Part shown: positions 32,089 through 40,435 of the stretch, piece after piece
Layout: every line of letters starts with the position of its first letter
Numbering within the stretch: position 1 is the first letter of the stretch
Assembly (NCBI GenBank): GCA_026392465.1
Contig: JAPLCA010000024.1
Span: forward strand, 1-64,000
DNA length: 64,000 bases
Direction: 5' to 3'
Source: Propionibacteriales bacterium
GTDB taxonomy: Bacteria > Actinomycetota > Actinomycetes > Propionibacteriales > Nocardioidaceae
Notes under the pieces: generated by a model
What the model saw: the letters and a program-made list of their open reading frames with translations, nothing else
What the model was told of the DNA's origin: nothing
Databases searched by the model: none
Position numbers and translations under genes: made by a program

Positions 32089-33060
32089 GTGGCGACCAAC
32101 CTGCTGCGATACCGGACCGTCCCGTCCGCCGACGCGACCTGGGGCGTGCTCGGCGTCGACGGCTTCGTCGCACCGTTGGAAGGTTCCTACGCCACCACCG
32201 GCGACCTCGTCGAGCACGGCGAGGACGACTGGCGGGCGCGGTCCGGCGAGACCGGCTCCGTCGCCCTCGACGACGTCGAGGTGCTCTCACCCGTCACCAC
32301 CCCGTGCCGGGTGATGTGCCAGGGGGTGAACTACCGCGAGCACGCGATCGAGTCGGGGATGGACCCCGACAGCCTCGACTTCAACCTCTTCTTCGACAAG
32401 ACCGACGCGTCGGTCGCCGGGCCGTTCGACGACGTCGTGCGTCCGGCGCACGTCCGCCTGCTCGATTACGAGATCGAGCTCGCGCTGGTGCTGCGCAGCC
32501 GCGTGCGCGGGCCGGTCACCGTCACGCGCGAGAACCTCGCCGACCACGTCTTCGCCGTGACCGTCGCCAACGACCTCTCAGCGCGTGACGTCCAGCTCCC
32601 GCAGGGCCAGTACCTCAAGGGCAAGAGCTATCGCGGCTTCTGCCCGGTGGGCCCGTACCTGACCGTCCTCGAGCGCGACGAGATCGGCCTGCTCGAGGAG
32701 CTCGACCTGACGCTCGCGGTCAACGGCGAGGTGCGCCAGCACGACAGCACGCGGAACCTGCTCCACAAGCCGGCCGAGACGCTGACCGAGCTGAGCACCT
32801 TCTGCGACCTCGACCCCGGCGACCTGCTGCTCACCGGCACACCGTCCGGGATCACGGCGGGATCGCCGCCCGCCGTCGTGCGACGTCTGGCCACCGCGAT
32901 CCTCGGCGAGCGTCGGCTCTGGCAGGCGTTCGTCCGCACCAACCTGAAGAAGCCGTACCTGGCGCCGGGTGACGTCGTCACGGCGTCCATCAGCCACCCG
33001 CAGGGTGCCGTCGACCTCGGCACCCAGCGCACCACCATCGTCGCGCCGCGCGACGTCTGA
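32089..33060 (+). CDS. Fumarylacetoacetate hydrolase-family protein
   Basis: 323 aa. The C-terminal FAH fold is shown by NYREHAIESG, FFDKTDASVAGPFD, DYEIELALVL (metal-binding Glu), VANDLSARDVQ (metal-binding Asp) and a final LLTGTPSGITAG motif. The family hydrolyses C-C bonds in acylpyruvates or decarboxylates/hydrates ring-cleavage products. GAAGGAG precedes the GTG start. It is the first gene of a TetR-controlled operon with a dioxygenase-like VOC protein and a flavin monooxygenase, which fits the last step of aromatic degradation. Confidence 0.92.
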   Translation: MATNLLRYRTVPSADATWGVLGVDGFVAPLEGSYATTGDLVEHGEDDWRARSGETGSVALDDVEVLSPVTTPCRVMCQGVNYREHAIESGMDPDSLDFNLFFDKTDASVAGPFDDVVRPAHVRLLDYEIELALVLRSRVRGPVTVTRENLADHVFAVTVANDLSARDVQLPQGQYLKGKSYRGFCPVGPYLTVLERDEIGLLEELDLTLAVNGEVRQHDSTRNLLHKPAETLTELSTFCDLDPGDLLLTGTPSGITAGSPPAVVRRLATAILGERRLWQAFVRTNLKKPYLAPGDVVTASISHPQGAVDLGTQRTTIVAPRDV

Positions 33061-33079
33061 CGCCCCCGAGAGGACGACC

Positions 33080-33727
33080 ATGGCAGAGCAGGACGAGCGC
33101 ACCGCCGAGCGCACCCCCGGTCCCTGGGACGAGGCACCCGACTTCCTCGCCCACTGGGTGGTCAAGACGGCCCGCCGTCGCGAGATGACCGAGTGGTACG
33201 CCACGGTCTTCGGCGCGCGTGTGGTGCACGAGGACTCCGAGCTGACCTTCCTGAGCTGGGACCACGAGCACCACCGGCTGGCGCTCATCGGCCTGCCGGG
33301 CTTCGTACGGTTCCTGTTCCCGTTCGCGCGGTACCGCCGCAAGATCTACGGCGTCGACCACCTGGCCGTGCAGTTCCTCTCGATCGAGAAGCTGCTCGAC
33401 ACCTACGAGCGGCTGAAGGGTCGCGGGATCGACCCCGTCTGGGCCATCAACCACGGCCCGACCACGTCGCTCTACTACGAGGACCCCGACGGCATACGGC
33501 TGGAGTTCCAGATCGACAACTTCCCGACCATCGAGGAGACGGCCGCCTTCTTCGGCACGAAGGAGTTCGAGAGGAACCCGATCGGCACGATGTTCGACCC
33601 CGACTACCTCCTCGCGCGGCTGCGACGCGGCGACGACCCGGCCGACCTGCTCGTCCCCGGCGCCGGCACCCCGCCCGGGCAGAAGCTGCGGACCAACAAG
33701 AAGACGATCACGTGGAAGACGCTCTGA
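33080..33727 (+). CDS. VOC-superfamily dioxygenase-like protein
   Basis: 215 aa with two VOC modules. Candidate metal ligands are His in DFLAHWVVKT, His in YGVDHLAVQF and Glu in YYEDPDGIRLEFQIDN, the 2-His-1-carboxylate pattern of type I extradiol ring-cleavage dioxygenases. The C-terminal tail (LLARLRRGDDPADLL) occurs in biphenyl-type dioxygenase relatives. Its place between an FAH hydrolase and an aromatic hydroxylase supports ring cleavage, though the sequence is shorter than classic 290-aa extradiol enzymes. Confidence 0.8.
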   Translation: MAEQDERTAERTPGPWDEAPDFLAHWVVKTARRREMTEWYATVFGARVVHEDSELTFLSWDHEHHRLALIGLPGFVRFLFPFARYRRKIYGVDHLAVQFLSIEKLLDTYERLKGRGIDPVWAINHGPTTSLYYEDPDGIRLEFQIDNFPTIEETAAFFGTKEFERNPIGTMFDPDYLLARLRRGDDPADLLVPGAGTPPGQKLRTNKKTITWKTL

Positions 33728-33729
33728 CG

Positions 33730-35538
33730 GTGCCCGGCCCGCCCGTGACGATCGTGGGCGCGGGAGCGGCCGGCTCCACCCTCGCCCTGCTGCTGGCGCG
33801 TCGGGGCGTCGCCACCACGGTGCTCGAGCGCCGACGTCAGCCGCTGACCCATCCCGCGGCCCATGTCGTGAACGCGACGTCGCTGGAGATCTGGGAGAAG
33901 GCCGACCCGCTCCTCGCGTCGACGGTGGCCGCCCTGAGCCCGCCGCTGTCCGAGCTCGGCACGATCCGCTGGGCGTCGGACCTGCACGACCCGATCGCCG
34001 ACCTGAACTTCCTCGAGGACGCCGACGAGGTGGCGGCGGTGCGGACGTACAGCCCGTACCTGCGCTCGCACGTGGGACAGCACCAGCTGATGCGCGAGCT
34101 GTGGGCCGCGCTCGACCGTGCACCGCTCGTGACCTTCGTGCGCGGTGTGGAGGTCGAGGACCTCACCGTCCTGCCCGACGGCACGCAGCGCGTCGGGCTG
34201 ACGTCCGAGCTCGGTCACGAGGACGTCGACAGTGCGTTCGTCGTGGCTGCCGACGGGGCCAACAGTCGGCTCCGCGACCTCGCGCGCCTCCGGCTGGAGG
34301 GGCCCGTGCTCGCGCGCATGGGCAGCGCGTTCTTCCGCGCCCCCGGTCTCTACCCACCGGGCGCGACGCGACCGCTGCTCACCTGGATCTACCGGCCCGA
34401 CTTCGCCGGCGTGATGATCGCCCATGCCGACGACTGCTACGTGCTCATGACGGTCTACCTGCACCCGGGCCAGGAGGTCGCCGGCTCGAGCCGGACCTAC
34501 TGGGAGCGGATGGTGCCCACCGTCCTCGGCCGCGACCACGACGTGGAGATCCGCTCGACCGGCACGTGGGAGATGACCTCGCAGGTCGCCACCTCGTTCC
34601 GGCGCGGTCGTCTGCTCCTCGTCGGCGACGCGGCACACCGGTTCCCGCACACGGGCGGGTTCGGGCTGAACAGCGGCGTGCAGGACGCCGACAACCTCGC
34701 CTGGAAGCTCGACGCGGTGCTGCGCGGCGAGGCGCGGACGTCGCTGCTCGACACGTACGAGCAGGAGCGGCGGCCGGTCGTCGAGCGGTTCGCCGAGTAC
34801 AGCGTCGCGAACCACCTGAGGCTCGACGAGGTGACGAAGGTCGTGGGGGTGACGAACCGGTCGCTCATGCAGGCGACGCGGGCCGTCAGCCGCCCCCCGC
34901 TGTCCTGGCTGCCGGCGCGCCTCGTCGCCCCGTTGGCCGAGCGGGCCACCCGTCTGCAGCTCGCCCGCACGGCGACCCTGCGGGGAACGTCTGCCGCTGG
35001 GGAGCGCGCGCGTCAGCACGTCGTCGACGCGGTGCCTGGCCAGATCGAGCACTTCGTGGCCACCGGGCTGGAGTTCGGGTACGCCTACGGCGGCCGTCTG
35101 GTGGACCGCGAGCCCGGCGCGCAGCCCGTGGTCGACGAGGGCGTCCTGCGGCACCGACCCACGACCTGGCCGGGCTGCCGGCTCCCGTACGTGCAGCTCG
35201 ACGACGGACGTTCCGTCCACGCGCTCGTCGAGGACCACGGCCTCACCCTCCTGACGTTCGACACCGAGGGGTGGCAGGCGTGGGTCGAGGCGTCGGCGGA
35301 GCGGCTGCCCGTCCCGGTGACCGTGCACGAGGTGCGACCGGCCGGCCCGCGTGCCGACGCCGTCGGGCTGCTGGAGGTGGGGGAGCGGGGTGCCGTGGTG
35401 GTGCGTCCCGACGGGCACGTCGTCTGGCGCTCGGCGGAACCACCGCTGCAGTCGGGCGTGCGGCTGGCGCTCTTCCTGCACCGGTCGTGGGGCCCCGTCT
35501 GGTCGGGAGCCGGAGCGCGCGCCGCGGCGGCCCGCTGA
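33730..35538 (+). CDS. FAD-dependent aromatic monooxygenase (MhpA/PheA type)
   Basis: 602 aa. Class A flavin hydroxylase: the FAD/Rossmann motif VGAGAAGSTLALLLARRG at the N-terminus, the second FAD motif DGANSRLRD near 180, and LLVGDAAHRFPHTGGFGLNS (GD motif) near 300. A C-terminal thioredoxin-like domain binds in dimers in this family. It probably hydroxylates a phenolic ring. GTG 33730 is 3 nt after the VOC stop; GTG 33712 is an alternative. It is the last gene of the operon. Confidence 0.9.
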   Translation: MPGPPVTIVGAGAAGSTLALLLARRGVATTVLERRRQPLTHPAAHVVNATSLEIWEKADPLLASTVAALSPPLSELGTIRWASDLHDPIADLNFLEDADEVAAVRTYSPYLRSHVGQHQLMRELWAALDRAPLVTFVRGVEVEDLTVLPDGTQRVGLTSELGHEDVDSAFVVAADGANSRLRDLARLRLEGPVLARMGSAFFRAPGLYPPGATRPLLTWIYRPDFAGVMIAHADDCYVLMTVYLHPGQEVAGSSRTYWERMVPTVLGRDHDVEIRSTGTWEMTSQVATSFRRGRLLLVGDAAHRFPHTGGFGLNSGVQDADNLAWKLDAVLRGEARTSLLDTYEQERRPVVERFAEYSVANHLRLDEVTKVVGVTNRSLMQATRAVSRPPLSWLPARLVAPLAERATRLQLARTATLRGTSAAGERARQHVVDAVPGQIEHFVATGLEFGYAYGGRLVDREPGAQPVVDEGVLRHRPTTWPGCRLPYVQLDDGRSVHALVEDHGLTLLTFDTEGWQAWVEASAERLPVPVTVHEVRPAGPRADAVGLLEVGERGAVVVRPDGHVVWRSAEPPLQSGVRLALFLHRSWGPVWSGAGARAAAAR

Positions 35539-35563
35539 CCTCGCGGGGAGCCAGGGCGGTGCG

Positions 35564-35619
35564 CGGCGAGACCCGTCGTTCCGCCAAATCCCTCCATGCT
35601 CCTGAACGGGGCCTTGCAC
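35564..35619 (+). repeat. Degraded copy of the uracil permease 5' end (copy 1)
   Basis: The first 22 nt (35564-35585) are identical to 36884-36905, and the next 34 match with 7 mismatches and one gap to the promoter, ATG and first codons of uraA. In copy 1 the start encodes MLLNGALH where uraA has MPLNWTLH. No permease follows. The rest of the gap to 35820 shows no gene. Confidence 0.8.
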
Positions 35620-35808
35620 GGTGCGAGTTTGCTCCAGGGTGCCGCCACCCACGGTCTCGAGACGGGGGGCTCGGTAGACGACCGCGTACCGGATGCAGCA
35701 GTCGGCGTGGGCAAGGGACGGAATCATGAAAGCGGAGTTGGTCATAACAGCGGCGGGGGAACGGGTTCCGATGACGCCGTTGTCTAGTTTTATGGAGTGT
35801 CGGGTCTC

Positions 35809-35814
35809 TAGACT
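35809..35814 (+). promoter_or_regulatory. -10 box (TAGACT) of the FRG gene
   Basis: TAGACT ends exactly 6 nt before the ATG at 35821, implying a leaderless transcript that matches the host's own promoter style. Confidence 0.5.
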
Positions 35815-35820
35815 CCTGCG

Positions 35821-36774
35821 ATGATGCCACCGGTGCTGAGCCATGACGAGCTCGGCAGAATCTCCACGTCCGCCGCCTCGCTGGACCGAATGGTGGTGGA
35901 CGGCGCCGATGCGGAAGTCCTGACCATCTCATCTCTTCCTGCACTGGTCCAGGTCTTCGGGTACTTGAAGTACAAGTACTCGAGTGGTGCGGTAATGCTG
36001 AGAGGACAGACGCGTCTGTACTCATCTTTGGACCCATCGCTGTACAGACCTACGTTTCAGAACAATGTCGTCAAGAACCGGTCCAAGCGCGCCGAGGCGA
36101 TCAGCGAATTTATCGAGTCCACCTCGCCCTGGCGTTGCAAACATGAACTCCATAGACCGATTCACTGCCCTGAGAAGTTCAAGCAAGGATCATCGAGCAA
36201 AGGAGCCTTCGTAAGTGCTGGGACGCCCAGGTATGCCGTCGAACCGCTACTTCAACACTATGGCATCCGCACTCGTTGGCTGGACGTGGTAGACAATCTC
36301 TGGATCGCGCTCTGGTTCGCTTGTCATACTTTCAAAGAGTCCGGCTCGTTCGGTCACGTTGTTCGAAGAGTTCTAAAGGACGCCGATTGTGAGGCCGGAT
36401 TTACATACTTGATTGTGGTCGTCGTTCCAGGTGAACAGAAAGAAGTCTTTCCGGGAATGCACGTCAGCGAGGGAATTGCGCGGCTGATTGACCTGCGCAA
36501 GGCCGTGCCATCGTTCTACCTACGCCCGCACGCCCAGCATGGCTGGCTGCTCCGGCCGGCAGGGGACGACCTTGGGAATCTCCGGAGCGTAGTCCTTCGG
36601 ATCCCTCTCGAGTCCGCGCTGGAGTGGCTTGGATCCAGCCTGTTGCTGAGCCCGTTCGGTCTCTTCCCGCCGGCCACGGTTGACATCGGATACGCGAAGT
36701 TGCTTCGAGCGAGCGCGCTTGTCGAGGTCCCGGAACTGCTCGGCTCAATTGTCTCGTACGGGCCTGGATACTGA
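35821..36774 (+). CDS. FRG-domain protein
   Basis: 317 aa. The domain is recognised by AVMLRGQTRLYSSLDPSLYR (Arg-Gly-Gln start) and LLQHYGIRTRWLDVVDNLWI followed by ALWFA, matching the QHxG-x-TR-x-LD pattern of FRG domains. The biochemical role of FRG proteins is not established; they occur scattered in accessory DNA. The gene has clearly lower GC and different codon use from its surroundings, and lies between two copies of the uraA 5' end, which points to insertion. A defence or toxin role is possible but unproven. Confidence 0.85.
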   Translation: MMPPVLSHDELGRISTSAASLDRMVVDGADAEVLTISSLPALVQVFGYLKYKYSSGAVMLRGQTRLYSSLDPSLYRPTFQNNVVKNRSKRAEAISEFIESTSPWRCKHELHRPIHCPEKFKQGSSSKGAFVSAGTPRYAVEPLLQHYGIRTRWLDVVDNLWIALWFACHTFKESGSFGHVVRRVLKDADCEAGFTYLIVVVVPGEQKEVFPGMHVSEGIARLIDLRKAVPSFYLRPHAQHGWLLRPAGDDLGNLRSVVLRIPLESALEWLGSSLLLSPFGLFPPATVDIGYAKLLRASALVEVPELLGSIVSYGPGY

Positions 36775-36883
36775 ATGAGTCAGTCCTCCCGCCCATATCC
36801 TGCGCGCGAACATCGACTCTCCGGGGTCCCGGGCGCTGCCTCGACCAACGTCTCCTTGGCGTCAGTCGGAAGGGGACCCGTGT

Positions 36884-36940
36884 CGGCGAGACCCGTCGTT
36901 CCGCCAGAATCCACCCATGCCCCTGAACTGGACCCTGCAC
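36884..36940 (+). repeat. uraA 5' end (copy 2, intact)
   Basis: The intact partner of the block at 35564-35619. It contains a CAGAAT box 6 nt before the uraA ATG, so the duplicated unit is the promoter plus the first eight codons. Confidence 0.8.
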
Positions 36941-38179
36941 CACGACGGCAAGACGATCGAGGACGGCGAGATCGTCCAGCCGGGGGAGCGGCTGACGTGG
37001 CCGCGGACCATCGGGCTCGGTGCGCAGCACGTGGTGGCGATGTTCGGCGCGACGTTCCTGGTGCCGACGATCACCGGGTTCCCGGTCACGGCGACGCTGT
37101 TCTTCTCGGGCCTCGGCACGATCCTGTTCCTCGTCCTCACCCAGAACAGGCTGCCCAGCTACCTCGGCTCGTCGTTCGCGTTCCTCGCACCGATCGGGGC
37201 GGTTGCGGCGTCCGGCGCGTCGATCGAGGTGGCCATGTTCGGCATCCTCGTCACCGGCGTGATCCTCGCGGCCGTCGGCGCCCTCGTGACGAGGACCGGG
37301 ATCGGCTGGATCAACGCGCTCATGCCGCCCATCGTGGCGGGCTCGATCGTGGCACTCATCGGCTTCAACCTCGCGCCGACCGCTATCAAGAACGCCAAGG
37401 TCGGGCCGTGGATGGCGGTCGTCACCCTCGTCGTCCTGGTGCTCACCGTCGTCGTGTTCACGGGGCTCGTCGGACGGCTGTCGATCATCGTCGGCGTGCT
37501 CGCCGGCTACGTGTACGCGGCGGCCACCGGCGCGCTCGACTTCAAGCCCGTCAGTGACGCGAAGCTGTTCGGCCTGCCCGACTTCAGCACCCCGGAGGTC
37601 AGCTGGGTGTTCATCCCCGCGTTCCTGCCGGTGGTGCTCGTGCTCATCGCCGAGAACGTCGGGCACGTGCGCAGCGTCGCGCAGCTGACCGGCGACGACA
37701 CGATCAACGAGCGCACCGGTCGCGCGCTGCTGGCCGACGGCATCGCGACCACCATCGCCGGCGCGGGTGGAGGGTCCGGCACGACGACCTACGGCGAGAA
37801 CATCGGCGTCATGGCCGCCACGCGCGTCTACTCGACCGCGGCCTACTGGGTGGCCGGCGCCATCGCGATCCTGCTGTCGTTCTCGCCGAAGATCGGGGCG
37901 CTCATCAACACGATCCCGACGGGCGTGCTCGGCGGCGTCACCATCGCGCTGTACGGCCTGATCGGCATCGTCGGGATCAAGATCTGGATCGACAACCACG
38001 TCGACTTCTCGGTCCCGGTCAACCAGCTCACCGCCGGCGTCGCGCTCGTCATCGGTATCGGCAACCCCGAGCTGAAGGTCGGCGACATGGTGTTCAACGG
38101 CATCGCGCTGGGCACCATCGCCGCGCTCGTCGTGTTCCACGTGATGACGTTCGTCGAGAAGCGGCGACGGACGGTCTGA
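36917..38179 (+). CDS. uraA: Uracil/xanthine permease (NCS2 family)
   Basis: 420 aa with about 14 membrane segments. The UraA-type signature GSGTTTYGENIGVMAATRVY lies in the middle, and the N-terminal LGAQHVVAMFGATFLVPTIT is typical. It imports uracil (possibly xanthine) with protons. The ATG at 36917 has a CAGAAT box 6 nt upstream, so it is probably leaderless. An older, truncated copy of this 5' end lies 1.3 kb upstream on the other side of the FRG gene. Confidence 0.93.
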   Translation: MPLNWTLHHDGKTIEDGEIVQPGERLTWPRTIGLGAQHVVAMFGATFLVPTITGFPVTATLFFSGLGTILFLVLTQNRLPSYLGSSFAFLAPIGAVAASGASIEVAMFGILVTGVILAAVGALVTRTGIGWINALMPPIVAGSIVALIGFNLAPTAIKNAKVGPWMAVVTLVVLVLTVVVFTGLVGRLSIIVGVLAGYVYAAATGALDFKPVSDAKLFGLPDFSTPEVSWVFIPAFLPVVLVLIAENVGHVRSVAQLTGDDTINERTGRALLADGIATTIAGAGGGSGTTTYGENIGVMAATRVYSTAAYWVAGAIAILLSFSPKIGALINTIPTGVLGGVTIALYGLIGIVGIKIWIDNHVDFSVPVNQLTAGVALVIGIGNPELKVGDMVFNGIALGTIAALVVFHVMTFVEKRRRTV

Positions 38180-38272
38180 GTCAGCCTCGCAGCCGGGTCG
38201 CAGCGGTCTCGCAGCCCCTGCGTCGAGGCTCCGTCGTGTGGCCGGACGGACCGTCCACACGAAGGAGGACCG

Positions 38273-38965
38273 ATGTCCACGTTCCGACAGAAGCTGCTCA
38301 CGACCCTCGCTGCGGTCGTCGCGCCCCTGGCCCTCGTGGCCGCCCCGGCTGCGTCGTCGCAGGCTGCCGAGACCGACGCCGCCAGCGGCCGGTGGGTGAC
38401 GGTGAAGCCCGGCTACGACCCGAGCCAGATCGGCCCCGGAGACAACCGCGTCACCCGTGGGGGGATCGACGGGCTCGGGAGCAACAGGTCGACCTACTGC
38501 GCGGGCAAGACACAGCCCGGCACGATCCGACTCAAGAACTACCTGCAGCACTACTTCCCGACGACCCGCGCCAGCGGCCTCTACAACTGCCGCAAGATCG
38601 CCAACAGCAACGAGTGGAGCCTCCACGCCGAAGGTCGCGCGGTCGACCACTTCCTCAACGTGAACAACGCGGCGCAGAAGAAGGCCGGCGACGCCATCCT
38701 CTACGCGTTCACCAAGAAGGACAAGAACGCGGTGCCCGCCGGCCTGGCGCAGCGGTGGGGCGTGCAGGAGATCATCTGGAACTGCAAGATCTGGACGGCG
38801 GCCCGCGCCGACGAGGGTGTGCGCGCCTACGGACCGTGCAGCACCAGCTCGAGCCCCACGATCCGCCACGAGGACCACGTGCACATCGCGCAGCACCGCG
38901 TGGGTGCGGCCGAGGGCACGACCGCGTACACCGGCTACCAGGTGTGGCTGCCCGACGCGGTCTGA
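38273..38965 (+). CDS. Secreted M15-like peptidoglycan peptidase
   Basis: 230 aa. Signal peptide at 1-32 (cut near AASSQAAE). The metallopeptidase M15/ARB-07466-like motifs are SLHAEGRAVD (zinc His118 and Asp125) and EDHVHI near 200. Two cysteine pairs could form disulfides outside the cell. It may trim peptidoglycan cross-bridges or stems. AAGGAGG precedes the ATG. It is a single gene between uraA and small hypothetical genes. Confidence 0.82.
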   Translation: MSTFRQKLLTTLAAVVAPLALVAAPAASSQAAETDAASGRWVTVKPGYDPSQIGPGDNRVTRGGIDGLGSNRSTYCAGKTQPGTIRLKNYLQHYFPTTRASGLYNCRKIANSNEWSLHAEGRAVDHFLNVNNAAQKKAGDAILYAFTKKDKNAVPAGLAQRWGVQEIIWNCKIWTAARADEGVRAYGPCSTSSSPTIRHEDHVHIAQHRVGAAEGTTAYTGYQVWLPDAV

Positions 38966-39039
38966 AGGGCGCGCGGCGCCGCCGAAAGCACGAGTCCGGA
39001 CCCGCCCTCCGGACGATGCCGAGGCGGCGTCGCGGCGCC

Positions 39040-39045
39040 TAGCGT
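39040..39045 (+). promoter_or_regulatory. -10 box (TAGCGT) of a leaderless transcript
   Basis: TAGCGT ends 6 nt before the ATG at 39052. Confidence 0.5.
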
Positions 39046-39051
39046 CGAGAC

Positions 39052-39237
39052 ATGACCAAGCCAGCACAGCTCGCACTCGGGGCGGCGCTCGTCGTCGCGG
39101 GCGTCGTCGTCGCCGTCACCATCCCCGAGAAGCAGTTCCTCGTCTTCACCGGCCGGCCCTTCGGCGTCATCCTCGCCATCGTCGGCGCCTTCGACATCGC
39201 CGAGGCGTTGTACCGGGACCGTCGGCGCGGTGACTGA
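39052..39237 (+). CDS. Small two-helix membrane protein
   Basis: 61 aa: two hydrophobic segments (about 6-22 and 29-50) joined by a short loop with PEKQFLVFTGRP, and a basic C-terminus (YRDRRRGD). I do not recognise the family. The promoter-like box at 39040 and the membrane pattern support expression. Neighbours give no clue to function. Confidence 0.65.
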   Translation: MTKPAQLALGAALVVAGVVVAVTIPEKQFLVFTGRPFGVILAIVGAFDIAEALYRDRRRGD

Positions 39238-39264
39238 CGCGCCCTCCTCGCCGCCGGGGGACCG

Positions 39265-39627
39265 TCAGTCCTGCGCGAGCCGCATGGCGGCGTAGGTCTC
39301 GTCGAGCAGGAGGGGAGCCGTGGCGCCCCAGTCGTGGTCGTGCACGGCCTCGCCGACGGCCTCCGGCGACACCGTGGCCACCGGGAAGCAGGCCCACACG
39401 AGCGGGACGGTGGAGAGCCGCGGGAGCGCGTCGTCGAGCAGGTCGGCCAGGACGTCGAGGTCGTCGGCGAGCAGCACGGTCGCGTCGAGGTCGTCGGCGT
39501 CGTCGTCGAAGACCTCCACACCCTCGGGGAGCGGACGCAGCAGCGACGTCACCGCCGACGTCCCGCCCACGGCCCACACGCGGAAGCCCTCGCCGATGCC
39601 GAGCAGGTCGGCGGTCGTCTCGCTCAT
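39265..39627 (-). CDS. Acidic hypothetical protein (DUF3052-like)
   Basis: 120 aa, acidic, probably cytoplasmic. The pattern of alternating hydrophobic strands and acidic loops (EVFDDDADDLDATVLLADDL, then PLVWACFPVATVSPEAVGEA) recalls the DUF3052 family of actinobacteria, but the match is weak. A TAGACT box lies exactly 6 nt before its ATG. It is followed 19 nt upstream by trmB on the same strand. Confidence 0.6.
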   Translation of the reverse strand: MSETTADLLGIGEGFRVWAVGGTSAVTSLLRPLPEGVEVFDDDADDLDATVLLADDLDVLADLLDDALPRLSTVPLVWACFPVATVSPEAVGEAVHDHDWGATAPLLLDETYAAMRLAQD

Positions 39628-39633
39628 CGCGCC

Positions 39634-39639
39634 AGTCTA
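39634..39639 (-). promoter_or_regulatory. -10 box (TAGACT) of a leaderless transcript
   Basis: On the minus strand TAGACT ends 6 nt before the ATG at 39627. Confidence 0.5.
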
Positions 39640-39646
39640 GGGTCGC

Positions 39647-40399
39647 TCAGCGCACCGGCCGCGCCGCGAGGTCGTGGATGACGCGCCCCTTCGCCAGGCC
39701 CTTCTGCTCGAACTTCGTGAGCACCCGCCCCTCGAACCGCTCGACCGGACCACCGTCGACGTACGGGCTGGCAGCCACCACCTCCGCCATCTGCTCGCCG
39801 TAGTCGGCCCAGTCGGTGGCCAGCCGCCACGTCCCGCCCGGTTCGAGCACCCGTGCCACGAGCGCCGTGAAGGGCACCGTCACGAGACGTCGCTTGTGGT
39901 GCCGCTTCTTGTGCCAGGGGTCGGGGAACCAGGTCCACAGCTCGTGCACCGACCCCGGCTCGAGCGCGGTGGCCAGCGTCTCGGTCGCGTTCGCGACGGC
40001 CAGCCGCACGTTCGTCACCCCGGTCGCGCGCGCCTGCACCAGGGTCTGCGCGACGCCGGGCACCCACACCTCGAGCGCGAGGAAGTTCCAGTCGGGGTGA
40101 CGCTCCGCGGCAGCCACGACGTTCTCGCCGCGTCCGCTGCCGATCTCGACGACGAGCGGCGCGTCGCGTCCGAACGTCGACGCGGGGTCCACCCGCCAGT
40201 CGGGGTCGACGGACGTGCTCGGGCCGGCGCGGGGCACGTCGAGCACGTAGGCGTCGGCCAGCTCGTCCCACGCCGACTGCTGCTTCTCCGTCAGGCGACC
40301 GCCGCGCCGGGTGAACGAGACCGGCTCGCGCCGGTAGCGGGGCGGCTCGTCGGGGGAGGAGGTGGCGGGATCTCGCGGCAGGTCGGCAGCGTCGGACAT
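39647..40399 (-). CDS. trmB: tRNA (guanine-N7)-methyltransferase
   Basis: 250 aa. TrmB makes m7G46 in tRNA using S-adenosylmethionine. Motifs: LVVEIGSGRGENVVAAAERH (SAM-binding motif I) and ELWTWFPDPWHKKRHHKRRL, the diagnostic FPDPW..K.RH motif. A 50-residue N-terminal extension includes the typical REPVSFTRRGGRLTEKQQSA. The ATG at 40399 has TAGGGT 7 nt upstream. It is divergent from the DinB-like gene. Confidence 0.95.
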   Translation of the reverse strand: MSDAADLPRDPATSSPDEPPRYRREPVSFTRRGGRLTEKQQSAWDELADAYVLDVPRAGPSTSVDPDWRVDPASTFGRDAPLVVEIGSGRGENVVAAAERHPDWNFLALEVWVPGVAQTLVQARATGVTNVRLAVANATETLATALEPGSVHELWTWFPDPWHKKRHHKRRLVTVPFTALVARVLEPGGTWRLATDWADYGEQMAEVVAASPYVDGGPVERFEGRVLTKFEQKGLAKGRVIHDLAARPVR

Positions 40400-40435
40400 G
40401 GCTCGAACCCTAGGACGTCCGCCACGATCGTCGGC

